Part shown: piece by piece, positions 1 to 5,714 of the stretch
How positions within the stretch are numbered: position 1 is the first letter of the stretch
Layout of the letters: every line of letters starts with the position of its first letter
Origin: Clostridiales bacterium
GTDB lineage: Bacteria > Bacillota_A > Clostridia > Lachnospirales > Bianqueaceae
NCBI GenBank assembly: GCA_019423265.1
Contig: JAHZBS010000013.1
Span: forward strand, 1-7,367
Length of the DNA: 7,367 bases
Direction of reading: 5' to 3'
The notes under the pieces: model-generated
The model's database searches: none
Told to the model about the DNA's origin: nothing
The model's input: the letters and a program-made list of their open reading frames with translations, nothing else
Program-made: the position numbers and the translations under genes

Positions 1-34
1 AGTACTTCTCCAGCTCTACGAATGTTGCCATCAC
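1..34 (-). CDS. 5' end of an unidentified gene (partial, runs off left edge)
   Basis: Only the first ten or so codons are in the window. From the ATG at 29-31 the product begins MATFVELEKY; an in-frame GTG directly before it (32-34) is an alternative start. An AAAGGA ribosome binding site lies at 39-44, which is 5 nt from the GTG and about 7 nt from the ATG. A perfect sigma-A promoter and an inverted repeat sit upstream, so a real gene start is well supported. The visible residues are too few to name a family. It is separated from the lipoprotein gene behind it by a terminator, so it is an independent transcription unit. Confidence 0.7.
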   Translation of the reverse strand, partial: MMATFVELEKY

Positions 35-44
35 GGCGATCCTT

Positions 45-70
45 TAATTGTATGCACAAAGATACAATTA
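45..70 (-). promoter_or_regulatory. 9-bp inverted repeat in the 5' leader of the leftmost gene
   Basis: TAATTGTAT (45-53) and ATACAATTA (62-70) are perfect reverse complements separated by 8 nt. The element lies between the predicted transcription start (near 77) and the ribosome binding site (39-44), ending right at the latter. As DNA it could be a repressor operator just downstream of the promoter. As RNA it is an A-U-rich hairpin touching the ribosome binding site. The symmetry is seen directly; the role is inference. Confidence 0.5.
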
Positions 71-83
71 TAGTGCAAAAATT

Positions 84-112
84 ATTATACTAGATTAAGC
101 CCTTCTTGTCAA
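84..112 (-). promoter_or_regulatory. Consensus sigma-A promoter for the leftmost gene
   Basis: On the minus strand, TTGACA (107-112) and TATAAT (84-89) both match the consensus 6/6 and are separated by exactly 17 bp. Transcription should begin near position 77 and give a leader of about 45 nt before the start codon. So strong a core promoter, with an inverted repeat directly downstream, suggests control by repression or in the leader rather than by an activator. Confidence 0.9.
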
Positions 113-209
113 CGCTGTTTTACATTTTTTCCAAACTTTTTTGCAGAGATAGGTACAGTCCAACTCTGGTTAAACTGCAATGCTTCATTGGGATTATGCC
201 TTTCATCTC

Positions 210-250
210 AAAAATAAAAGAAGCAGATTGTCAGATGACAAAGTGCTTCT
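210..250 (-). terminator. Intrinsic terminator after the lipoprotein gene
   Basis: A hairpin at 219-250 has an outer 7-bp stem (AGAAGCA with TGCTTCT), a symmetric 2x2 internal mismatch, an inner 5-bp stem (TTGTC with GACAA) and a 4-nt loop. On the minus-strand transcript it is followed by a U-rich tract (TTTTATTTTT, 218 down to 210). It starts 22 nt past the lipoprotein stop codon. It is the only clear terminator for the minus-strand gene series that starts at trkA. The plus strand lacks a T-run, so the terminator acts in one direction. Confidence 0.85.
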
Positions 251-271
251 AAAACTATATGCAAAATTTAA

Positions 272-577
272 TTATCGGCTGCTATCGTTGCTGTTCCTCT
301 CACTGCTATTGTGGTCCGCGCTATCATCTCCGCTGTTTGGCAGCATATCGTCGATTCCCTCTTTGATATCGCTTCCGAGATCGTGGATACCGTCACTGAG
401 ATCATTTAAGCCATTGCTGATGTCGTCACCGAGATTCGTGCTGTGTTCAGAGCTCTCATTTGTAATGTTACTGTTCGCGCCATTATGGGAGCTATTGTTG
501 TCTTTTCCGCCCTTGCACGCCGTCATAAGCGATAGGCAAAAGATTAAGGCGATTGCTATGCCAAGATACTTTTTCAT
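272..577 (-). CDS. Small acidic lipoprotein, function unknown
   Basis: A 101-residue product. It has a lipoprotein signal peptide: KK at 2-3, a hydrophobic core at about 4-17, and a lipobox ending MTAC with the lipidated Cys at 21. The mature protein should therefore be anchored on the outer face of the membrane. Residues 22-48 are a low-complexity linker rich in N, S, G and H. Residues 49-79 place I/L/M every 3-4 positions (I53, L57, L60, I64, L67, I71, I75, M78) among D, N, S and G, giving an imperfect heptad such as DISNGLN / DLSDGIH. The tail (80-101) is again N/S/D-rich. The ATG has a strong GGAGG ribosome binding site (586-590) at 8 nt spacing. It lies 58 bp after the membrane-protein gene and is probably last in the operon; the AT-rich gap could hold a weak promoter of its own. 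I do not recognise a named family. Confidence 0.8.
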   Translation of the reverse strand: MKKYLGIAIALIFCLSLMTACKGGKDNNSSHNGANSNITNESSEHSTNLGDDISNGLNDLSDGIHDLGSDIKEGIDDMLPNSGDDSADHNSSERNSNDSSR

Positions 578-635
578 TATGGTTTCCTCCTATAATAAAA
601 TAATGAACAATACTATCTTGGCCAATTATTAAAAA

Positions 636-1136
636 TTAATACATACTCCCAATTTTTTCCATAATCATACAGACAAGTTCTCTTGTAGGCTTAAACTCAA
701 AGTAGTGCGCCCCCTTTTGAGCATCAAGATAAATACAATAGTAGACTGGCGCTTGATGGGATATATTATAATATCGATCCCTCGTCATATACTTCTTTTT
801 CCCATCCTCCTGGTGGTCGAGGGACGTCACCCTGGCGATTTTTTCAATATCCGCCACCGAGATATTGAGTATTAGCCGCTCCCTTTTTCCCTTTCCTACA
901 TAGATCGTCAGCTCATCGCTGATCAGGCCATACCGGTACTGCGTTGTCTCATGGCCAAATATCCAGTAGACGCCGAGAAAAAATGATACGATGGTCACCA
1001 CATCTCTCCAGAAAACCCAGGGCAGAAAGTGATACATCAGGATATTAGAGCTCAGCATAAACGCAATGACAATAAAGACTTTTATGATAAGCTCCGTAAC
1101 CCATGCATTTTTGTTGTTAGAATTTTCGTTATACAT
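636..1136 (-). CDS. Two-helix membrane protein with a PH-like domain, function unknown
   Basis: A 166-residue product. A short polar N-terminus (NENSNNKN) precedes two hydrophobic helices at about 13-37 and 45-61, forming a hairpin in the membrane. The rest (about 66-163) is soluble and has the pattern of bacterial PH-like domains seen in clostridial membrane proteins: YRYGLISDELTIYVGKGK, then L..ISVADIEKI, later strands rich in Y and F (YYCIYLD, HYFEFKP), and a closing helix TRELVCMIMEKIG. The assignment rests on this pattern only. An SD of the GGGGGAG type (1144-1150) sits 7 nt before the ATG. The gene starts 43 bp after the fumarase beta stop codon with no terminator between them, so co-transcription is likely. 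No catalytic motif is visible. Its role next to fumarase is unknown. Confidence 0.75.
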   Translation of the reverse strand: MYNENSNNKNAWVTELIIKVFIVIAFMLSSNILMYHFLPWVFWRDVVTIVSFFLGVYWIFGHETTQYRYGLISDELTIYVGKGKRERLILNISVADIEKIARVTSLDHQEDGKKKYMTRDRYYNISHQAPVYYCIYLDAQKGAHYFEFKPTRELVCMIMEKIGSMY

Positions 1137-1179
1137 GTATGTTCTCCCCCGCCTTGCCTCTACTCAATATTCCCGGCCT

Positions 1180-1728
1180 CTATTCCTGATAGGCTAGCGC
1201 TGCCATATCGTATAGATTTGTGCCATCCCTATCAATGACCACCGTCAGCGGAAAATCGACCACCTCTAACTTTCGCACCGCTTCCGTCCCCAGGTCCTCC
1301 CAGGCAATCAATTCACAGCTTTTAATTCGACTTGCCAAAAGCGCGCCCGCGCCGCCAGTTGCCGCAAAATAGACAGCTCCATTGGCGACCATGGCGTTGA
1401 TCACCTCCTGCGCGCGCTGCCCCTTTCCGATCATCCCCTTGAGTCCACGCTCTATGAGTTTCGGCGCATACGCATCCATGCGCCCACTCGTTGTCGGACC
1501 TGCCGAGCCGATAACCTGGCCCGGCTTTGCTGGGGTCGGTCCAACATAGTAGATAACAGCTCCCTCTAATGGAAAGGGAAGCCTCTGCCCGCTCTCCAAA
1601 GCCTGGCACATTCGTTTGTGGGCGGCATCCCGGGCCGTGTAGACAACGCCGCTTAACAGCACAGTATCCCCCGCCTTCAGCGTCTGCATCGTTTCCTCCG
1701 TCATGGGGGCGCTAATTCGCTTTATCAT
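1180..1728 (-). CDS. fumB: Class I fumarate hydratase, beta subunit
   Basis: C-terminal-domain subunit of the two-subunit, Fe-S dependent fumarase that reversibly hydrates fumarate to L-malate in the cytosol. The 182-residue product shows the family motifs in order: LKAGDTVLLSG (17-27), TARDAAHKR (31-39), GPTPAKPG (63-70), GPTTSGRMD (77-85), IGKGQR (100-105), ATGGAGAL (123-130) and LEVVDFPLTVVID (154-166). The frame stays open to 1779, but the ATG at 1726-1728 is preferred: it gives the family N-terminus (MIKRISAPMTEE), and AGGAG (1742-1746) lies upstream. The 13-nt spacing from that site is longer than usual, and no other start codon lies between. It begins 19 bp after the alpha subunit stop, so translation may be coupled. 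L-tartrate dehydratase is a related alternative that sequence reading alone cannot fully exclude. The symbol is used here for the beta subunit, not E. coli FumB. Confidence 0.93.
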   Translation of the reverse strand: MIKRISAPMTEETMQTLKAGDTVLLSGVVYTARDAAHKRMCQALESGQRLPFPLEGAVIYYVGPTPAKPGQVIGSAGPTTSGRMDAYAPKLIERGLKGMIGKGQRAQEVINAMVANGAVYFAATGGAGALLASRIKSCELIAWEDLGTEAVRKLEVVDFPLTVVIDRDGTNLYDMAALAYQE

Positions 1729-1747
1729 TGTGGAATCGCTTCTCCTT

Positions 1748-2590
1748 TTATAGCGTAATGGACTCATGTCTTGCCACATGGCAATTGATATTCACAGCTA
1801 CCGGCATACCTCCGATATGGGTTGGATAGGTCTCGATGGCTAGCCAGAGCGCGGTGGTTGACCCGCCAAACCCTTGGGGGCCAATTCCCAGCTGGTTAAC
1901 TTTTCTTAACAGCTCCCTCTCGATATCCGCCCACCTCTCATCTCGGGAATGTTCTCCCACAGGGCGCAACAGTGCTTGCTTCGCTAAACAAGCCACCTTC
2001 TCAAAATTTCCTCCCACGCCGACGCCTATGACCAGCGGCGGGCACGCATTGCTCCCCGCTAGCTTAACTGTCTCTATAACCGCATCCTCGATTCCTTGCA
2101 AGCCCTGAGAAGGTTTGCACATGTATAGCCGGCTCATATTCTCACTTCCGATCCCCTTTGGCGCTACCGTAATCTTGAGGGCCTCCCCGGGAACAATGGT
2201 ATAGTGAATGATTGCGGGGGTGTTGTTTTTTGTATTGATCCGGTCCAAAGGATCTTTTACAACAGAGCTGCGCAGATAGCCTTCCGTATATCCCTTGGCC
2301 ACTCCCTGGTTGATGGCATCCTCCAGCGCTGCCCCCTGAATGTGTACATCCTGACCGATCTCACAGAACACCACCGCCAACCCGGTATCTTGGCAAATCG
2401 GCATGGCGTTTTCCCGGGCAATCTGCGCGTTTTCCAATAGCTGATCCAATATCTCCATTCCGACTGGCGATCTCTCATGCCCCTTAGCCCTCCGCAGAGC
2501 CATTTCTGTCTCCTGGTTTAAATCTATATTGGCCTTCACACAGAGCGAGGCCACTGCGTTCACAATGCAATCCGTATCGATTGTCCTCAT
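1748..2590 (-). CDS. fumA: Class I fumarate hydratase, alpha subunit
   Basis: Catalytic N-terminal-domain subunit of the anaerobic-type fumarase; it carries the oxygen-labile [4Fe-4S] cluster and pairs with the beta subunit encoded directly downstream. The 280-residue product keeps three cysteines in the family contexts expected of cluster ligands: C66 in PICQDTG, C183 in NACPPL and C270 in NINCHVARH. Other family segments are LRSSVVKDPLDRINTKNNTPAIIHY (about 106-130), IGVGVGGNFEKVA (188-200) and GPQGFGGSTTALW (237-249). The start at 2588-2590 is chosen because GGAG (2597-2600) lies 6 nt upstream. In-frame ATGs at 2594-2596 and 2600-2602 overlap or abut that site. The gene follows trkH by 118 bp with no terminator seen. 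L-tartrate dehydratase alpha is the main alternative. The symbol denotes the alpha subunit, not E. coli FumA. Confidence 0.94.
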   Translation of the reverse strand: MRTIDTDCIVNAVASLCVKANIDLNQETEMALRRAKGHERSPVGMEILDQLLENAQIARENAMPICQDTGLAVVFCEIGQDVHIQGAALEDAINQGVAKGYTEGYLRSSVVKDPLDRINTKNNTPAIIHYTIVPGEALKITVAPKGIGSENMSRLYMCKPSQGLQGIEDAVIETVKLAGSNACPPLVIGVGVGGNFEKVACLAKQALLRPVGEHSRDERWADIERELLRKVNQLGIGPQGFGGSTTALWLAIETYPTHIGGMPVAVNINCHVARHESITL

Positions 2591-2708
2591 ATCCATCTCC
2601 ATTTCTGCGCTGCTCTATGTACAGAGAGAATTTGTGTCCCACAGCGCACAGACACTTTTTCCTCATACCCACGGCACAATTTCCCGGGAAACAATTTATA
2701 ATGCCCGC
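2591..2708 (-). promoter_or_regulatory. trkH-fumA intergenic region with a perfect 12-bp palindrome
   Basis: This 118-bp gap contains TTTCCCGGGAAA at 2680-2691, a perfect palindrome without a spacer. It begins 17 bp after the trkH stop and lies about 90 bp before the fumA start. It has no loop and no U-tract, so it is not a terminator; a protein-binding site is more plausible. I find no convincing sigma-A promoter here. Near the fumA start the gap ends in the GGAG-containing leader described for fumA. A near copy of the palindrome lies upstream of trkA (5687-5700). Confidence 0.4.
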
Positions 2709-4151
2709 TTATTTTTTTCGATATAGGGAGGGAGACATGGCCAACAAAAGCGGAAAGATTTCCAATCTCCCAAACAGCATCGCCAAGGACAATGTCAATT
2801 TCGACAGATTCGAAAACTCGGAAAAATTCCCACTAGGCCCTACCATCCCCAATCCAGGTCCTATATTGCCCATGCAGGCCACAACGGAGCTGAAGGTTGT
2901 GGTAAAGTCAAATCCGTCCAGCGATACGATGAGGGATAACAAAAATAAGAGCAGCATATAGCTGATGAAAAATAGACTGACATTGTCAACCGTCTCCTGC
3001 TGCAATGTTTTTCCATCCATCTTGATGGCGCCAACCATCCGCGGATGGATGAGTTTATAGATGTCCCGCCGGACCTTTTTTAGCAGGATAAGCAGCCTTG
3101 AAACCTTCAGTCCTCCCCCTGTGGATCCTGCGCACGCTCCCACGAACATAAGCAAAAGTAAAATCATCTGCGCGATCTCAGGCCACTGACAATAATCTGC
3201 CGTTGCGTACCCTGTCGTCGTAATAATGGAGCTCACCTGAAAAAATGCCAGCCGGAACGACTCTCCAAAACCGCCGTATTGAGGCATAATGGAAAATGTG
3301 ATCACCAGAGTCGCCACTAAGATGATACTCAAATACCAAAACAATTCTTCATTTTTGATCACCAGTTTGAATTCTCGGGCAAGCAACAGAAAAAAGATGG
3401 CAAAGTTGACCCCAAACAGCATCATAAAAATCGCGATGACATACTCCAAATAGGGACTCCCGTAAGCGGCGATGCTGGCGTTCATGATGGAAAAGCCTCC
3501 TGTCCCCGCTGTCCCAAATGCATGAACGAGGCTATCAAATACAGGCATTTTTCCTGCCATCAAAAAGATAACTTCCACAAATGTCAGCAGAATATAGATG
3601 CCATACAATAATTTTGCCGTGCCCTTAATCCGCGGCACCAACTTTTCCATCATGGGTCCCGGCATCTCCGCGCGCATTACATGGATGGAGCGATCCCCCG
3701 CCAGCGGCGCGATGGCCATGACGAAGACCAAAACTCCCATGCCTCCGATCCAATGGGTAAAGCTCCTCCAAAATAGGAGTCCCTTGGGAAGCGTCTCAAT
3801 CTCCGTCAGAATACTTGCCCCCGTCGTCGTAAATCCTGATATTGTCTCAAAGAGGCTATCAATATAGGATGGTATCGCGCCGCTGATGTAGAATGGCAGC
3901 GCCCCGAAGATGGACACTAGGAGCCATGCAAAGGCAACGATCGTAAAGCCTTCTTTTGCATAAATCACGCGATTGCGCACCTTGACAAGAAGCGCTCCGG
4001 CGCTGGCCGCAGCCGTAATGATAATTGTAATTAAAAATGCGCTTGCGGAGGAATCCTGGTATATAACCGCTGTCAAGAGCGGAAGCAAGAGCAGTGCTGT
4101 CTCCGCAGCCAAAACCCGCCCGATCGTGTTGATAATCATTCGATAGTTCAT
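2709..4151 (-). CDS. trkH: TrkH-family potassium uptake channel subunit
   Basis: Integral membrane K+-translocating subunit that works with the cytosolic TrkA encoded just upstream. The 480-residue length is typical. The protein has the four repeated membrane-pore-membrane units of the Trk/Ktr/HKT superfamily, with pore loops visible at FTTTGAS (107-113), GTAGTGGF (213-220), TTTGYATAD (311-319) and MGNIGPGLG (427-435). Each carries the filter glycine: G111, G218, G314 and G431. The conserved AGSTGGGLKVSR (341-352), which forms the intramembrane gate region of repeat 3 in this family, is present, and the C-terminus has the usual GRLEIFPLLL. The start at 4149-4151 is chosen because GGAG (4158-4161) lies 6 nt upstream; the in-frame ATG at 4161-4163 overlaps that site. 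The gap to trkA is 93 bp and holds two hairpins. Confidence 0.96.
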   Translation of the reverse strand: MNYRMIINTIGRVLAAETALLLLPLLTAVIYQDSSASAFLITIIITAAASAGALLVKVRNRVIYAKEGFTIVAFAWLLVSIFGALPFYISGAIPSYIDSLFETISGFTTTGASILTEIETLPKGLLFWRSFTHWIGGMGVLVFVMAIAPLAGDRSIHVMRAEMPGPMMEKLVPRIKGTAKLLYGIYILLTFVEVIFLMAGKMPVFDSLVHAFGTAGTGGFSIMNASIAAYGSPYLEYVIAIFMMLFGVNFAIFFLLLAREFKLVIKNEELFWYLSIILVATLVITFSIMPQYGGFGESFRLAFFQVSSIITTTGYATADYCQWPEIAQMILLLLMFVGACAGSTGGGLKVSRLLILLKKVRRDIYKLIHPRMVGAIKMDGKTLQQETVDNVSLFFISYMLLLFLLSLIVSLDGFDFTTTFSSVVACMGNIGPGLGMVGPSGNFSEFSNLSKLTLSLAMLFGRLEIFPLLLAMSPSLYRKK

Positions 4152-4164
4152 TTCAATCTCCATT

Positions 4165-4244
4165 CCGGAGCGTTCCCACAGGGCGAAGAGAAACTTTAAC
4201 CGTGAGGGCTATCTGTGGCGCTCCGGCACAAATAGTCATGTGCC
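4165..4244 (-). promoter_or_regulatory. Two adjoining RNA hairpins between trkA and trkH
   Basis: Read along the minus-strand transcript, the first hairpin begins on the base after the trkA stop: GGCACA, an 8-nt loop, then TGTGCC (4225-4244). The second shares its first two bases with the end of the first. CCGGAGCG plus CCACAG (4226 down to 4213) pair with CTGTGG plus CGCTCCGG (4181 down to 4165), with a 3-nt bulge and a loop of about 31 nt. The second hairpin ends only 3 nt before the GGAG of the trkH ribosome binding site. Neither has a U-tract, so they are not intrinsic terminators. Possible roles are mRNA processing or stability, or setting the TrkA:TrkH ratio by limiting access to the trkH start. 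The stems are seen directly; the role is inferred. Confidence 0.55.
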
Positions 4245-5603
4245 CTACATACGGAAAATATCGTTCAGCTCTCGGAGGCCATTGATGGTCGTTACCACAA
4301 TCACGCTATCCCCCAGCTGAATCGTATCCTGGCCGCTTGGTATAATGATCTGTCCCTTTCGGGTGATACAGGCAACCAAGAGATTCTTTTTTAATTCAAT
4401 GTCCTTCAAGGGCACGTTCAATCCCCGAAAACTCTCTCTCACCCTGAATTCCAAAGCCTCCACTTGATTGTCCACAATCTTTGTCATGGTCTCCACGTTA
4501 CTGCCCCAAGAATTCTGCATGGCGCGAACATACCGAATAATATGGTTTGCTGTAATATATTTCGGAGATATGATACAGTCGATCCCTGCGTTTTCCATAA
4601 TCTCCATAAACGTAAGATGGTTGATCTTGGTGATAACCTTATCGACTCCCCTAGAGATGGCATACATGGAAATGATAACATTCTCTTCATCCATGTTGGT
4701 CAGCGCAACAAAGGCATCGACTCCCTCAATCCCCTCTTCATTCAGGACTTCCTGGTCGGATCCATCTGCATTGATGATCATCGCCTTGGGAAGCAAATCG
4801 GTCAGTTGGCTGCACTGCTCAGGGTCGATCTCAATGATTTTTACCTTCATTCCTAGATTGCAGATCTGATTGCACAAATAGTACGCGATCTTGCCTCCGC
4901 CTACGATCATCACCGTTTTAATTTTGTGCATTAAAATCCCAATCTGCCTGAAAAAGTCTGTCATATTCTTGGGGGAGGCGGTAATCGTAACTTTATCGCC
5001 TTCCTGTAAGCGAAAATCGCCGTTCGGTATAAAAACTGCGCCTTTCCTCTGAACCGCGCAAATCAAAATTCGAATTTTATATTTAGAATACAGTGTGTGG
5101 ATGGCCATTCCACCCAACGGGCTGTTAGGCATGACCTTAAATTCAGCCAACTCCACCTTGCCCCTAGAAAAAGAGTCAATTTTTATGGCGGACGGAAATT
5201 GTAAGATACGGGCAATCTCGGCCGCCGCCGCGGCCTCCGGGTTGACCGCCATGCTCAGCCCCAACTCGTCCTTGATAAAGCTCATCTCATCTGAGTATTC
5301 CGGGTTGCGAACTCTCGCAATGGTGTGCTTTGCTCCCAGTTTCTTCGCAATAAGACAGCAGATGATATTCAACTCGTCGCGGGATGTGACGGCGATCATT
5401 AGATCTGCCTCCTGAACGCCCGCCTTCTCCTGAATCTTATAATTCGCTCCATTGCCTTTGATGCAATTCACGTCTAACGTGTTGCTTGAGTTGTTCAATA
5501 CAGTTTCATTGTTGTCGATGATGACGATGTCGTGCCCCTCTTTAGCCAGCTGCTGCGACAGTGTGAATCCCACTTTGCCATCGCCTACAATCACTATCTT
5601 CAT
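4245..5603 (-). CDS. trkA: TrkA, regulatory subunit of the Trk potassium uptake system
   Basis: Peripheral cytosolic protein that binds nucleotides and gates TrkH. The 452-residue product has the duplicated architecture: RCK_N 1 (about 1-120) with GDGKVG (7-12) and an acidic residue at the end of strand 2 (D30); RCK_C 1 (about 145-225); RCK_N 2 (about 230-350) with GGGKIA (235-240) and E258; RCK_C 2 (about 370-452). D30 and E258 are the residues expected to contact the adenine-ribose of NAD(H). The last Gly of the second GxGxxG is Ala, a mild change. The start at 5601-5603 gives MKIVIVGDGKVG, the normal TrkA N-terminus, and has GGAG (5610-5613) at 6 nt spacing; an in-frame ATG at 5613-5615 would add four residues. 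It is first in the minus-strand series and divergent from the aminopeptidase gene. Confidence 0.96.
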   Translation of the reverse strand: MKIVIVGDGKVGFTLSQQLAKEGHDIVIIDNNETVLNNSSNTLDVNCIKGNGANYKIQEKAGVQEADLMIAVTSRDELNIICCLIAKKLGAKHTIARVRNPEYSDEMSFIKDELGLSMAVNPEAAAAAEIARILQFPSAIKIDSFSRGKVELAEFKVMPNSPLGGMAIHTLYSKYKIRILICAVQRKGAVFIPNGDFRLQEGDKVTITASPKNMTDFFRQIGILMHKIKTVMIVGGGKIAYYLCNQICNLGMKVKIIEIDPEQCSQLTDLLPKAMIINADGSDQEVLNEEGIEGVDAFVALTNMDEENVIISMYAISRGVDKVITKINHLTFMEIMENAGIDCIISPKYITANHIIRYVRAMQNSWGSNVETMTKIVDNQVEALEFRVRESFRGLNVPLKDIELKKNLLVACITRKGQIIIPSGQDTIQLGDSVIVVTTINGLRELNDIFRM

Positions 5604-5644
5604 TTTGATCTCCATTTTGCTATGATGAATTTTGATACGCTACT

Positions 5645-5672
5645 ATCATATCACAAGTTGCGATATTTGCAA
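5645..5672 (-). promoter_or_regulatory. Sigma-A promoter for the trkA-led operon
   Basis: On the minus strand, TTGCAA (5667-5672; 4/6 match to the -35 consensus) and TATGAT (5645-5650; 5/6 match to -10) are separated by 16 bp. A TG one base before the -10 (extended -10) compensates for the weak -35 and short spacer. Transcription should begin near 5638, leaving a leader of about 35 nt before trkA, too short for a c-di-AMP riboswitch. The -35 lies inside an inverted repeat (5664-5682). Confidence 0.7.
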
Positions 5673-5682
5673 TATGCAAATA
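5664..5682. promoter_or_regulatory. Inverted repeat over the trkA -35 box, possible operator
   Basis: TATTTGCA (5664-5671) and TGCAAATA (5675-5682) are perfect 8-bp inverted repeats around a 3-bp centre. The dyad covers the whole predicted -35 box of trkA (5667-5672). A protein bound here would compete with RNA polymerase at trkA, while lying about 33 bp upstream of the aminopeptidase -35. It is not a motif I can assign to a named regulator. Confidence 0.45.
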
Positions 5683-5686
5683 AATC

Positions 5687-5700
5687 ATTTCCCAGGAAAT
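5687..5700. promoter_or_regulatory. 14-bp dyad ATTTCC-CA-GGAAAT in the divergent promoter region
   Basis: Two perfect 6-bp arms flank a CA centre. The core TTTCCCAGGAAA differs at a single base from the palindrome TTTCCCGGGAAA upstream of fumA (2680-2691). Here it lies just upstream of the trkA -35 and 14 bp upstream of the aminopeptidase -35 (5715-5720), a location suited to a regulator acting on either promoter. The binding protein is unknown. Confidence 0.4.
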
Positions 5701-5714
5701 ATTCGTGAGATTAC

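Noticed and set aside
141..180. Distant inverted repeat TTGCAG ... CTGCAA in the gap between the terminator and the leftmost promoter
   Set aside because: A 6-bp repeat across 28 nt is weak and competes with another short pairing; no promoter for a small RNA is evident.
180..632. Plus-strand open frame of 150 codons opposite the lipoprotein gene
   Set aside because: It is antisense to a gene with a clear signal peptide, lipobox and ribosome binding site, and it reads through that gene's terminator hairpin.
1322..1609. Minus-strand open frame overlapping the fumarase beta gene in another frame
   Set aside because: It is wholly inside a conserved gene and shows no domain pattern or start signal of its own.
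2634..2660. GTGTC-N12-GACAC followed by TTTTT on the plus strand, resembling a terminator
   Set aside because: The stem is only 5 bp and no plus-strand gene lies upstream to be terminated; on the minus strand there is no U-tract after it.
2484..2672. Minus-strand open frame of 62 codons spanning the trkH-fumA gap and the fumA start
   Set aside because: It overlaps fumA out of frame for most of its length; its Cys-containing start (MGMRKKCLCAV) looks suggestive, but it has no good ribosome binding site.
4464..4869. Two overlapping plus-strand open frames of about 130 codons opposite trkA
   Set aside because: They lie antisense to a well-defined RCK domain, have no supporting ribosome binding site and translate to unpatterned protein; they are shadows of trkA.
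5604..5640. Search for a c-di-AMP (ydaO) or other K+-linked riboswitch before trkA
   Set aside because: The predicted leader is about 35 nt, far too short for a known riboswitch of this class, and no such structure is visible.
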